DNA of 51,438 bases. Origin: Oligoflexia bacterium. GTDB lineage: Bacteria > Bdellovibrionota > Bdellovibrionia > JABDDW01. This document shows, in pieces, positions 19,408-27,797 of the stretch (within the stretch, counting starts at the first letter, position 1; every line of letters starts with the position of its first letter). Below the pieces are notes generated by a model. It saw only the letters and a list, made by a program, of their open reading frames with translations. It was not told the origin of the DNA and ran no database searches. A program made the translations under genes and the position numbers. The stretch covers positions 1-51,438 of the forward strand of contig JADLCR010000006.1 in NCBI GenBank assembly GCA_020847095.1, in the 5' to 3' direction.

Positions 19408-20340
19408 TCAAAACACTGTTTGATGGATCAAGGTGGCGGCTAATTTTGAAGTGCGAAAATCCACGTCATAAGTCGGGTTTAACTCATAAACTCCAAGCAA
19501 TTTGATGCTCCATGAAGCCTTAATAAAATAAATGGCCTTCAGAACTGTGGTCGGGTCTAGACCAATTGGAAAAACCTGACTTGCCGCCGGAGCAAATGCC
19601 GAAGAAAACCCATCGACATCGAGACTTAGGAAAAAGCTGGACGTTGGCCGAGCGGTCTTTAAAATGAATTGGCTGATTGTTGAGAACGCATCTGAATGGA
19701 GCAAGTCCTCAAGCGCCAAAATCTGAGCGCCGCGCTCTTTGATCCAGTTGAGATGGACGGATGAATTGCACCAAGGTTGAATTCCAATCTGAAGCAAATC
19801 AAATCGACCCGCGTACTCGTTGAGCAAGCGAAAAAATGGAGTTCCACTATTTGGTCCCGAATCGTTAGGCCTGACATCAAGATGAGCATCAAAGTTGATG
19901 ATGATCGGATGCAATCCGGAGCGTTCGCAGTGTTCAATGAAGGCTGCTCCGTCGGAGAATGCGTAGTCGTGACTTCCGCCTAAAGTGATCAGTGGAGCGG
20001 CGGATTTTAATATTTCGGAGCAACTCAATTTTGCCCGATCATGGCGCTCGAGTAGAGACCCTTCGAGTGATAAATTTCCTACGTCGTGGATGATCAGATC
20101 TCGCTGAGGGATTGTGAGTCGATAAAGCTGTTTTCGAATTTCTGTTGGTGCGAGAGCGGATCCGACGCGACCACCATTGAGCTTAGTGCCTTCATCATCG
20201 GGATAGCCCATGATGACGGGGCCGTTGTTTAGTGAGGCCAAATCTGATTTTGCGACGGCAATGTCTCCGATTCGCGGATCCTGGGGATCATTTTTACTAA
20301 AAAAAAGTGATTGATCAGTTGATTCAAATTTTAATTTCAT
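19408..20340 (-). CDS. Ureohydrolase (arginase/agmatinase/formimidoylglutamase family)
   Basis: The 310-residue enzyme has all metal-binding motifs of the family: GGSHD (His124), DAHLD (Asp151, His153, Asp155) and SLDVDGF (Asp241, Asp243). The two-manganese centre should therefore be intact. The sequence around the last motif, with AP a few residues on, and ELNPTYDVD near the C-terminus look closer to formimidoylglutamases and agmatinases than to true arginase, but the substrate cannot be fixed. Its ATG overlaps the stop of the M42 peptidase gene (ATGA), making it third in a coupled operon. Confidence 0.88.
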   Translation of the reverse strand: MKLKFESTDQSLFFSKNDPQDPRIGDIAVAKSDLASLNNGPVIMGYPDDEGTKLNGGRVGSALAPTEIRKQLYRLTIPQRDLIIHDVGNLSLEGSLLERHDRAKLSCSEILKSAAPLITLGGSHDYAFSDGAAFIEHCERSGLHPIIINFDAHLDVRPNDSGPNSGTPFFRLLNEYAGRFDLLQIGIQPWCNSSVHLNWIKERGAQILALEDLLHSDAFSTISQFILKTARPTSSFFLSLDVDGFSSAFAPAASQVFPIGLDPTTVLKAIYFIKASWSIKLLGVYELNPTYDVDFRTSKLAATLIHQTVF

Positions 20341-21431
20341 TGGCGGTATCCGAATTTTTGTTTGAGCAACGGTTGGTGTTTGCGAAATCCTTTGAGCAAA
20401 TCAGTTTGAAGTCTAGTTAGGGTTTCAGTGTCATAAAAGCGAGTCAGTTGCTTGAGAAGGATCACCGCGCTGTTGACGTCTCTAAGGTCAATGCCTTCGG
20501 GGCCCGGGTGTCCATTTGCCCTTTGGTTGTGATAATTTTTCAATGGCACAGCAAGACCGGCCGCTTTAAGCCCAAACGCGCGAGCCGCCGTCGCCTCGCA
20601 AGTACCCCCATCCATTAGTCTTCGCTGAAACTTAAAATTCTTTTTGCTTATGGATTTGGCGCATTGATCGAGCTGACGAATAATTTCGGAATCATAGAGG
20701 GAGCGCTTGTCTCCGAGCCTAATAACACAGCCTTTTCCGGGACGAGCACCCGGAAGTTGGCGGCTAGCCTCAAGAGAGAGAACCCACGAATCTCGGTGAA
20801 ATTTTATTTTGTTAAACAAATGAATTGCTCCCCGAAATCCAACTTCTTCGGCGCGAGTAAAAACACCAACGATTTGATGTGAGCCGCGATTCTTTAATGC
20901 TTTTAAAACTTCAAGAATAATGACGACTCCAGATAAATCATCGGCGGCCCTTGTGGTGACAAGATTTGAATTAATTTTGGCTCCAGGATAGTCAAAAGCC
21001 CCAAAGCAGCGGTTATTTAGTTTGGAACTCTTTTCTAAGAGTTTCAAGGTTAACACGTGTTTTTTATTAATTTTTGCAATTTGCGCGCGGGTGCTCCAGT
21101 GAGGTCGATCGGGGTCAAAAATACGGACAAATGCCTTTTCAGATTTTGGAGGTCTCCCGCCGTGCCATTGGGCGGTCCAAAAGCCTAAATTTTGGCGCTT
21201 AATCAAATGAAATCCAGGGTGATCGGTATGTGCCATTAAAACAATCTTCCCTCGATTGCGCAATTGGCGTGCGTGAGTCACTCCAGCAATAATTTGACCG
21301 AGGGAATCTTTGAAATACGGGATGTGATTTTGTCTGAGAATTTTCTCAATCGTGTTGAGAACAAAAAATTCTCGAAACGGTGCTGTGGGCTCATTGAAAA
21401 TCGCCGTCAGGGTTTTAACGGTAGAATTCAT
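20337..21431 (-). CDS. M42-family metallopeptidase (glutamyl/tetrahedral aminopeptidase-like)
   Basis: The 364-residue protein has the two-metal peptidase pattern: HTD (His68, Asp70), AADD (Asp164/165), EE (Glu195/196), SLE (Glu221) and a late NYHNQR (His301). The order and spacing fit family M42, cytoplasmic aminopeptidases that finish peptide breakdown. The frame is open for 83 codons further upstream, but that part is Arg/Ser-rich and overlaps the phytoene synthase gene. I chose the ATG at 21431, which overlaps the upstream stop as ATGA. Confidence 0.87.
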   Translation of the reverse strand: MNSTVKTLTAIFNEPTAPFREFFVLNTIEKILRQNHIPYFKDSLGQIIAGVTHARQLRNRGKIVLMAHTDHPGFHLIKRQNLGFWTAQWHGGRPPKSEKAFVRIFDPDRPHWSTRAQIAKINKKHVLTLKLLEKSSKLNNRCFGAFDYPGAKINSNLVTTRAADDLSGVVIILEVLKALKNRGSHQIVGVFTRAEEVGFRGAIHLFNKIKFHRDSWVLSLEASRQLPGARPGKGCVIRLGDKRSLYDSEIIRQLDQCAKSISKKNFKFQRRLMDGGTCEATAARAFGLKAAGLAVPLKNYHNQRANGHPGPEGIDLRDVNSAVILLKQLTRFYDTETLTRLQTDLLKGFRKHQPLLKQKFGYRQ

Positions 21432-22303
21432 CGTAGGTCTCCGAGAGCTTCGGGGACGCGAAGAATTTTTTCTATAAAGTTCAGTGATTGACGCTGTTGG
21501 AGTCCGCGAACTTTGGACTTTCTGAGTTTTTCTAAAATGGCCTGGTAAGTTTCTTTCATAAGAGCCACGCAAAAGCGGCTTCCATCGTTTGTTAACAGGG
21601 GGATTCCAGGCTCCGCCAATCGGTACTGACTTTCTGCCATGCCGATGAGCTTCCCTTGAGCTAGAAGACATCTTTCCCAAGGAAAACCGACTGGAATATC
21701 TTTTTGGCCCAGCTGCAAAATGATTTCTTCAGAAAGACCTAGATCGACTAACCAAGATTCGGGCAAATACACACGCCCTCGAGCAGCATCTTCTCGGATG
21801 TCCCGGGCGATGTTCGTGAGTTGCATGGCATTTCCGAGGGCTTGAGCGGGCTGCTGCCAGTCGCCGCGAGCTCCAAAAACATAAGTCATGATCAGCCCAA
21901 CGCAACCGGCGACATAGTAACAATATTCGAGAAGGTCAGCCTCATCTTCGGGTTGGTTAAATTGAGAGTCGTAAATCATTCCCTTTAGAAGATCTTCGAA
22001 AAGTGTTCGCGGGATGTCATAGCGTGCGATTGTTTGTTCAAAGGCCGCCTCAAACGGCAAAACAAAGCGTCCCAACTGATGAGCATAAATACGATTCAGA
22101 AGGGTGTAGCAGGTTTCCAAATGTGCCTTTTGACTCGCAAAATCTTTTGCCAAATCGATTCCATCATCTGCAAAGCGACAAAAGGCATAAATAGAGTAGG
22201 CGGCTCGGCGTTTTTCTTCGGGGAGCACATGAGAAGCAAAATAAAATGATTTCGCTACTCGCTGAGTGATTTCTTTGCAATAAAGATGACTCTCAAGATA
22301 CAT
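21428..22303 (-). CDS. Phytoene/squalene synthase family protein
   Basis: The 291-residue protein has both Asp-rich motifs of head-to-head prenyl synthases: FCRFADDGID (Asp46, Asp47, Asp50) and NIARDIREDAARGRVYLP (Asp168, Asp172). The family condenses two prenyl diphosphates to presqualene/prephytoene diphosphate, then squalene or phytoene. No desaturase or cyclase gene is nearby, so the product is unclear. It is first in a coupled operon with a peptidase and a ureohydrolase. Only 17 bases separate its ATG from the ATG of the divergent transporter gene. Confidence 0.9.
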   Translation of the reverse strand: MYLESHLYCKEITQRVAKSFYFASHVLPEEKRRAAYSIYAFCRFADDGIDLAKDFASQKAHLETCYTLLNRIYAHQLGRFVLPFEAAFEQTIARYDIPRTLFEDLLKGMIYDSQFNQPEDEADLLEYCYYVAGCVGLIMTYVFGARGDWQQPAQALGNAMQLTNIARDIREDAARGRVYLPESWLVDLGLSEEIILQLGQKDIPVGFPWERCLLAQGKLIGMAESQYRLAEPGIPLLTNDGSRFCVALMKETYQAILEKLRKSKVRGLQQRQSLNFIEKILRVPEALGDLR

Positions 22304-22320
22304 CGTTGTTGAGATTACCG

Positions 22321-23235
22321 ATGAATACTCAAATTAGAAACAAAAAATTCCTTTCAACGGTGGGGCTCTTTGCGGCCATGGTGGCCTGGGGCTCAAGCTT
22401 CTTTATTGTCAAAATGTTAACGGCCAAATTTGGCGTCGAAGCCTTTCTTTTTTGGCGGTTTACTTTGGGTTGTGGGACTCTTCTTCTTTTGTTTGGACGA
22501 AGAATAATCCGAAGCCCTAAAGCATTGATTTTAGACGGCACACTTTTAGGTGGGTTTCTCTTCTTTCTTATCTTACTTCAGACTCTGGGGTTGCAGTGGA
22601 CGACGGCAAGCAAATCTGGGTTTATTACGGCACTTTACGTTCCGCTCATGCCTTTTGGGGCGCTTCTTTTACTGAAACAACGTTTAGAACTGCGGTCCGT
22701 GATGGTGGCCCTTGTCGCTTTTATTGGCCTTTATTTGCTTACGGGATCCTCAACACCGACCTGGGCGGGAGGCATTAATCGGGGAGACATATTAACGCTT
22801 TTTGGCTCTATTCTGTGCGTCGCCCATATTTTATTTACCGAAAAATTGTCGAGGCGCCATTCGGACTCGTTGAGCTTAGGATTTTGGCAATTCTTTGGCG
22901 CTTGGGTGGGAAGTTTTTTTGTTTACGTACTTATTGATCTTCCCAGACCCGCCGAGTTTGTGGCCAGTAGCCTGGATGTGACCAGTCTTTTATGGATGAT
23001 TTATGTGACTTTAGGGCCCACGGTCTTTAGCTTCATTATGCAAATAGTTTGTCAAAAGGAGATTGGAAATCTCAAAGCGGCACTGATTTTTGCCTTAGAA
23101 GCGCCGTTTGCCGCTTTTTTTGCGATGATTTTTTTGCATGAATCACTGAACTCACTTGAAGCTCTCGGCGGATTAATTATATTTTTAACTTCGGTAATTC
23201 CAGAAAGCTGGTTGTTGAACCAGAAAAAGGCGTAA
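22321..23235 (+). CDS. DMT-superfamily (EamA) transporter
   Basis: The 304-residue protein has ten predicted membrane helices in two EamA repeats. The first begins with MVAWGSSFFIVKML and the second with GDILTLFGSILCVAHILFTEKL. The pattern is that of drug/metabolite exporters of the EamA type; substrate is unknown. I chose the ATG at 22321 over a TTG at 22306. Its promoter must lie inside the divergent phytoene synthase gene because the gap is only 17 bases. The SRPBCC gene follows after 3 bases. Confidence 0.87.
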   Translation: MNTQIRNKKFLSTVGLFAAMVAWGSSFFIVKMLTAKFGVEAFLFWRFTLGCGTLLLLFGRRIIRSPKALILDGTLLGGFLFFLILLQTLGLQWTTASKSGFITALYVPLMPFGALLLLKQRLELRSVMVALVAFIGLYLLTGSSTPTWAGGINRGDILTLFGSILCVAHILFTEKLSRRHSDSLSLGFWQFFGAWVGSFFVYVLIDLPRPAEFVASSLDVTSLLWMIYVTLGPTVFSFIMQIVCQKEIGNLKAALIFALEAPFAAFFAMIFLHESLNSLEALGGLIIFLTSVIPESWLLNQKKA

Positions 23236-23238
23236 ACC

Positions 23239-23679
23239 ATGGCCCATTTTGAATTTTCATCTCTGATAAAAGCTCCGAAACATAAGGTGTTTGAGGTGCT
23301 CTCTAACCCTGAGCATTTTCCAAAGCTAGTTGGATCTTTTCTCATTAAGTGGGAGGAAAGACCGCACGCGATGAAGCCCGGGACTAAGTATCGATTCAGA
23401 GTCTCAAAATTCGGAGTCTCAATGCTTTGGGAGCATCAAGTTGACGAATTTCGAGAGGATAGCTTTTTTAAGAGTCATCAGATAATTGGTCCCTTTTCTT
23501 ATTGGATTCACACTCGAAAGCTAGAAGATCATGGCGATGAGACATTGCTGACCGAATTCATCGAGTACGATTTGCCTTTGGGAATCTTAGGAAAACTGGC
23601 AGAAGATCTCATCATGCAAGGGGAACTTGAGAAGAGTTTTCAAAGCCGCCACGAAATGATTAAGAATCTTTCGAATTAG
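23239..23679 (+). CDS. SRPBCC-fold (START/polyketide cyclase-like) protein
   Basis: The 146-residue protein shows the SRPBCC pattern: N-terminal strand and helix (APKHKVFEVLSNPEHFPKLV), a central set of strands, and a long C-terminal helix (LAEDLIMQGELEKSFQSRHEMIKNL). Such proteins bind hydrophobic ligands in a deep pocket. It starts 3 bases after the EamA transporter gene, so they are probably co-transcribed. Its 3' end overlaps the convergent MFS gene by 20 bases. Confidence 0.82.
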   Translation: MAHFEFSSLIKAPKHKVFEVLSNPEHFPKLVGSFLIKWEERPHAMKPGTKYRFRVSKFGVSMLWEHQVDEFREDSFFKSHQIIGPFSYWIHTRKLEDHGDETLLTEFIEYDLPLGILGKLAEDLIMQGELEKSFQSRHEMIKNLSN

Positions 23680-25003
23680 GTTTTTTCGGAAAAACCACTA
23701 GCCTTGATGTAAATCCAATCACCGATTTGAAGCCCGTGGCCTTTAAGAAAACCTCTTTTGCCTTTACAGGTTTGGTCACGATGGAATCAGGAATGCGAGG
23801 GCTTAAGACAAGAACCGCAAGAGCTCGCCACAGGCCGCCAAGCCCGAAAACAAAAATATAAGGACTAATCCAAGCGGGAGCAAAGCGAAATGCTGAGGCA
23901 CCGATTAAGCTCCCAAGAAAACCTGAAACCGAAGTAAAGATGTTTAAGTAACTGGATACTTGGACTCTTGATTCAGGCTCCGAAAGATCGAGTAAGAGCA
24001 TAAAAGTCGACAACTCATATCCGGCCCAAACAAAGCCAGTAAAGGCACTGGTGAAAACTAAGTGCAGGGGGTCTTGGCTCAAAATCCAAGGAAGCATAAT
24101 AAAGGGCATTAATCCCCCGCTAATGCGCAACATTTTCTTGGGTCCGTAGGCGTCACAAAGATCGCCCCAAAATGAAAAACTCAAAAATTTCGTCAAAGCC
24201 GTTGCCGAAATGACGGCCGTGTAGGTTGTGTAAGAGAATTGGTATTGCTTTAAAACCAGTGGAGTAAAATAGGCTGCCGTCAAATAAACTCCAAAATTCA
24301 TTGCCGACATAAAAACCATAAGGTGGGCCGGTCGATGGGACCAAAACGTTTTAATAAACTTACCAAATCCGCTGGGGACCGAAGCGGTTGTGATCAACGG
24401 GAGCGGGTCGGCTTTTTTCATCAAAAAAAGAAAACTAATGAGACGGCAAATAAGCGCGGCTAAAAAGATGACTCCGAATCCTCGCAATTCCCAATTGATA
24501 TCTTTATTGTATCGAAGCCAAAAACCGCCCAAGGTGATGCAGGCAAAAGTCCCCATGGTGATCACGCGGTTGCGGCGCCCAAAATAGCCGCCCATTTGAG
24601 ATCCCTTAACGAGATCTCCCATCCATGAGTTCCAAACAGGGCCAACAATTTGTCCTGAAACGAAATAGAGCGTTACGAATAAAATATAAAATTCAATTCG
24701 AAGGTTTTGAATAAAAAATGAGGCAAAAACTGGAATAAAAATAAGGGCCTGAATAAACACCGATCCGGCGACTAAGAGGCGGCGCGAGGGCACTCGTTGA
24801 TTGAGTTTTTGAGTCAGAAGCTGAGAGAGTCCGGCAAATAAAGGAGGAATACCGGTCAAGAGGCCGATTTGAAACTCATTAGCCCCTAGAAACAACGCAT
24901 AGGCGGAAAAGTAAGATTCTCCAAATCCCACCATACAGCTGTAGAAAAAACCATCGTATATGGAATAGATTAAACTTTGGAGGCGACGTCTTTGGCTTAT
25001 CAT
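23660..25003 (-). CDS. Major facilitator superfamily transporter
   Basis: The 447-residue protein has about twelve membrane helices with a central cytoplasmic loop near residue 200. The loop after helices 2-3 (QKLNQRVPSRRLLVAG) and a second-half counterpart (WGDLCDAYGPKKMLRISGG) are MFS-like. Substrate is unknown. I chose the ATG at 25003 over an in-frame codon six positions upstream. It is divergent from the ATP-grasp-like gene with 33 bases between start codons. Confidence 0.86.
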   Translation of the reverse strand: MISQRRRLQSLIYSIYDGFFYSCMVGFGESYFSAYALFLGANEFQIGLLTGIPPLFAGLSQLLTQKLNQRVPSRRLLVAGSVFIQALIFIPVFASFFIQNLRIEFYILFVTLYFVSGQIVGPVWNSWMGDLVKGSQMGGYFGRRNRVITMGTFACITLGGFWLRYNKDINWELRGFGVIFLAALICRLISFLFLMKKADPLPLITTASVPSGFGKFIKTFWSHRPAHLMVFMSAMNFGVYLTAAYFTPLVLKQYQFSYTTYTAVISATALTKFLSFSFWGDLCDAYGPKKMLRISGGLMPFIMLPWILSQDPLHLVFTSAFTGFVWAGYELSTFMLLLDLSEPESRVQVSSYLNIFTSVSGFLGSLIGASAFRFAPAWISPYIFVFGLGGLWRALAVLVLSPRIPDSIVTKPVKAKEVFLKATGFKSVIGFTSRLVVFPKKPNSKDS

Positions 25004-25036
25004 GGCGATGTTAAAAACCAATTAAGTGAAGTTCCA

Positions 25037-26080
25037 ATGTTCGGCGGTAAACCACTTGCCGTTGATCTTAATCCTATCACATTACCGAAAGTATCGGTTC
25101 TGAAAGTTGCAGAATTTCTTGAGAAGCTTTTGCGGGACGTGGAGCAACTCACTCAAGATCTCGATACGAATCGCGGTGAACTGATCCGTTTAGGCCTCCC
25201 AGTGAACTTGGATTTGACTCCAACTCCATTGGGACTACATATCCCCTTTGCTCGATTCGATTGCCTGTTTGACGGCACAAATGTGCAAGTCTTAGAGCTG
25301 AATACCGATGGAACGAGCGGATTTAATGTTAACGAGTGGCTGGCGACTGCCGCTCAATTAAGTGCCCAAGAAAATCCGAATCACGATTTATCTGAGCGTC
25401 TTTTTCGCGGGTTGAAAGAACATCGACCAAATGCCACGGCGGTGACCATTGCCGATTGGTCAGAGGTTAAGACTTCTTGGGAGCAACAGGACTTGGTCAG
25501 GCGCTGGAGTACGAAAATTCCTACGCGAAGGATGGATCCTTCCTATTCGGATTGGTCAAAGGAGGATCTTGTTTATCGCCGAGTTTTAAGTTGGCAATTA
25601 AGGGCGGAGTCAGACCGCTGCCGGGCATTTTTAGACGCCTGGAAGGAATCAAAAATTACGGTCATCGGCGGGTGGTCTTCGGATGTCGGAATGAGTAAGG
25701 CTTGGCCGGCGCTCACAAAGTCCCAAGGAGTTGTCAAAACCTGGTTTATTGATGAAAAAGCTTCGGTCGCAAAGGATTCCCGAGAAGAATGGGTATTAAA
25801 AGCGGTACTGAGTTATTCAGGCCAAGGAGTATTTAGAGGGCGGGATCTGCGCCAAGATCATTGGGAAAGTCTGCTTTCAAAAGCTCAACATGAACACAAT
25901 CAAGGAAGGCCTTGGGTCTTGCAAAAGCATGCGGCAATTCCCCTTTTGGATGGAAAACCTTGGGAGCTTGGCATGTACATGATTAATGGCAAGTGGGCCG
26001 GTACAATGGCGCGCTGGGGACATTCAGGTTCATTGTCTGAAACATCTCAAGAAGTACTAAGACCGATCAAGCTCGTTTAA
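25037..26080 (+). CDS. ATP-grasp-like protein of unknown substrate
   Basis: The 347-residue protein has an ATP-grasp-like pattern. LELNTDGTSGFN near residue 95 resembles the nucleotide/Mg-binding loop of glutathionylspermidine-synthase-type ligases. VLKAVLSYSGQGVFRGRDL near residue 255 resembles the Lys- and Gly-rich nucleotide loop, and PWVLQKHA near residue 295 resembles the adenine-contact strand. No biosynthetic partner is adjacent. I chose the ATG at 25037; a TTG 20 codons earlier would overlap the divergent MFS start. Its 3' end overlaps the convergent glutaredoxin gene by 14 bases. Assignment to the fold is moderate; the reaction is unknown. Confidence 0.65.
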   Translation: MFGGKPLAVDLNPITLPKVSVLKVAEFLEKLLRDVEQLTQDLDTNRGELIRLGLPVNLDLTPTPLGLHIPFARFDCLFDGTNVQVLELNTDGTSGFNVNEWLATAAQLSAQENPNHDLSERLFRGLKEHRPNATAVTIADWSEVKTSWEQQDLVRRWSTKIPTRRMDPSYSDWSKEDLVYRRVLSWQLRAESDRCRAFLDAWKESKITVIGGWSSDVGMSKAWPALTKSQGVVKTWFIDEKASVAKDSREEWVLKAVLSYSGQGVFRGRDLRQDHWESLLSKAQHEHNQGRPWVLQKHAAIPLLDGKPWELGMYMINGKWAGTMARWGHSGSLSETSQEVLRPIKLV

Positions 26081-26312
26081 AATTCTTGTTGATCCAAGCG
26101 ATGATGTCTTCACTTTCGAGCATTGGGACCCCATTAATGACAAGGCAGGGCACCTGGTCGTCGTTGTTTAACTTCATGAGGCGTTCGTAGGCCTTTGAAT
26201 CGGTAAGAATATCGAAGTATTCAAAATGAGAATTCAAACCCAAGCGTTCGATATGGTTTCGAACTTTGATACAGTATGGGCACGACTGGAAATGGTAAAG
26301 CTCAAGCTTCAT
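26067..26312 (-). CDS. Glutaredoxin
   Basis: The 81-residue protein is a complete glutaredoxin/thioredoxin fold. It has the dithiol active site CPYC (Cys11, Cys14) after the first strand, a cis-proline segment QVPCLVING, and a C-terminal SEDIIAWI helix. It reduces disulfides or glutathione mixed disulfides in the cytoplasm. It starts 10 bases after the stop of the upstream metallo-hydrolase gene, which may be a glutathione thioesterase, so both may belong to thiol metabolism. Confidence 0.92.
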   Translation of the reverse strand: MKLELYHFQSCPYCIKVRNHIERLGLNSHFEYFDILTDSKAYERLMKLNNDDQVPCLVINGVPMLESEDIIAWINKNFKRA

Positions 26313-26322
26313 AAATAATAGT

Positions 26323-26973
26323 TTAAGGGATTTTATTAAAATCCACCAGGGTTTGAGCCATCAGTGTAGGGTTCGTTTCAATTTGATGAGCCAATGTGTC
26401 CGTAGGAGCAAATCCATAGTCGTGCCCTGGGTAAATGATGCAGGTTCCTGGCAGTGACTTTATGCGCTGGAGACTATCAAACATCGCTTCATCGGAGCCT
26501 CCCGGGAGATCAGTTCGTCCACATTGCCCGATAAACAAGGTGTCGCCGCTTATTAAAGCCTTGGGCTGTTGCCATTCATCAAATACCAATACGCCGAGTC
26601 CACCCTCGGTGTGTCCGGGCAAGTGCATCACTTGAATCTTTTCTGCACCGATTTTGATGTACTGACCGTCGTGAAGCATGGTGGGGTTTTCAATCTTAAA
26701 GCGCTTTAATCGAGGCCCGTCGAGCTGGTGAGCGGCCACCTGCGGGATTGGCAATTGGATTAAGAGATCATGAAATCCTTCGCAGTGATCCCAATGGCCG
26801 TGGGTTGCGAGGAGCATGTTAACCTTGACGCGATGTTCTTGGCACCAGCGAGCAACCTTCTCTGGCTCGAAGGCCGCGTCAATGAGCACCGCTTCGCGTG
26901 ACTGCGGCTCAATAATTAAATAGCAGAAATTTTTCTCAGGACCGATACGAAGCGATTCAATAACAAGGGCCAT
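26323..26973 (-). CDS. Metallo-beta-lactamase-fold hydrolase (glyoxalase II-like)
   Basis: The 216-residue protein has the metal motif HGHWDH (His58, His60, Asp62, His63), followed by HLPGHTEGG and GDTLF. These are typical of the glyoxalase II/persulfide dioxygenase branch. The C-terminus contains YPGHDYG. Likely activities are hydrolysis of S-acyl glutathione or a related thioester. The next gene is a glutaredoxin, which supports a thiol role. There is no strong ribosome site before the ATG. Confidence 0.88.
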   Translation of the reverse strand: MALVIESLRIGPEKNFCYLIIEPQSREAVLIDAAFEPEKVARWCQEHRVKVNMLLATHGHWDHCEGFHDLLIQLPIPQVAAHQLDGPRLKRFKIENPTMLHDGQYIKIGAEKIQVMHLPGHTEGGLGVLVFDEWQQPKALISGDTLFIGQCGRTDLPGGSDEAMFDSLQRIKSLPGTCIIYPGHDYGFAPTDTLAHQIETNPTLMAQTLVDFNKIP

Positions 26974-27002
26974 AAAAATCCCGTGTTACATAAGGTGATT
27001 GG

Positions 27003-27031
27003 TTGAATCTTTGAGCCTTCATGACTATAAC
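27003..27031 (+). promoter_or_regulatory. Candidate sigma-70-type promoter for the CinA-like/photolyase operon
   Basis: TTGAAT (27003-27008) and TATAAC (27026-27031) are separated by 17 bases, matching the consensus at nine of twelve positions. The start of transcription would be near 27038, about 40 bases before the ATG at 27078. Confidence 0.55.
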
Positions 27032-27077
27032 TTCATATAAGACGGATCTAAAAAACAAAACACTTAAGTAGGGTGTT

Positions 27078-27797
27078 ATGAAAACGGCTCAAATACTGAT
27101 TATCGGTGATGAAATCCTTTCTGGTCGAACTCAAGACACAAATTCTCTCTTTCTCGCTCGGGCCTTGTACGCCCGTGGTATTCGTGTTTTGGCAACCCAG
27201 GTATTGCCCGATCAAATCAATGTGGTTTCTCAATGGATTCGAAGGCATTACGCGTTGGCCGACTATCTTTTTATTTGTGGCGGAATTGGCGGAACCCCTG
27301 ACGACATCACTCGGGCCGCAGTGGCTCGCGCTTTAGACGTTCCTTTGACCCGAAATGTGGCCGCAGAAAAGCTTTTGAGGAGTTATTACAAAGATAAAAT
27401 TAATGACGACCGTCTTCAAATGGCTGATCTCCCTGAAGGATGCGATCTCATTCAAAACAACATCACGTTAGCGCCTGGACTGCGAATCAAAAATATTTTT
27501 GTCTTTGCAGGAATTCCGCGCATTATGCATTCAATGTTTGAGTCTATTGAAGGGCTCCTCTTAGGATCCACTCCCATGCATGAACGTGAGTTGCGATTAC
27601 AGGTTGGCGAAGGAGAAATTGCAGCTCATATGAGAACCCTTCTCAAAGAATTTCCCGATCTTGAGCTAGGTTCCTATCCAAGGGTTGATCCAAGCCAAGA
27701 CTATCGCACTCAACTTATTTTTAAATCTCTCAATGCCGAAACAGTCGAACGCGCGCAAATGAGATTTGAAGTTCTGATCGGTGCGCGCAAGGCATGA
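27078..27797 (+). CDS. CinA N-terminal/molybdopterin-binding-fold protein
   Basis: The 239-residue protein corresponds to the N-terminal MoCF domain of CinA (competence/damage-inducible protein A). It shows IGDEILSGRTQDTNS at the start and GGIGGTPDDIT near residue 73, close to the family GGxGPTxDD loop. It lacks the C-terminal nicotinamide-mononucleotide deamidase domain of full CinA. Such short forms may have nucleotide pyrophosphatase activity or be uncharacterised. Its stop overlaps the photolyase start (ATGA), tying it to a DNA-repair gene. Confidence 0.88.
   Translation: MKTAQILIIGDEILSGRTQDTNSLFLARALYARGIRVLATQVLPDQINVVSQWIRRHYALADYLFICGGIGGTPDDITRAAVARALDVPLTRNVAAEKLLRSYYKDKINDDRLQMADLPEGCDLIQNNITLAPGLRIKNIFVFAGIPRIMHSMFESIEGLLLGSTPMHERELRLQVGEGEIAAHMRTLLKEFPDLELGSYPRVDPSQDYRTQLIFKSLNAETVERAQMRFEVLIGARKA

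Noticed and set aside
21432-21680. N-terminal extension of the M42 peptidase (83 codons)
   Set aside because: It is Arg/Ser-rich, unlike the family, and overlaps the phytoene synthase gene; the ATGA-coupled ATG at 21431 is better.
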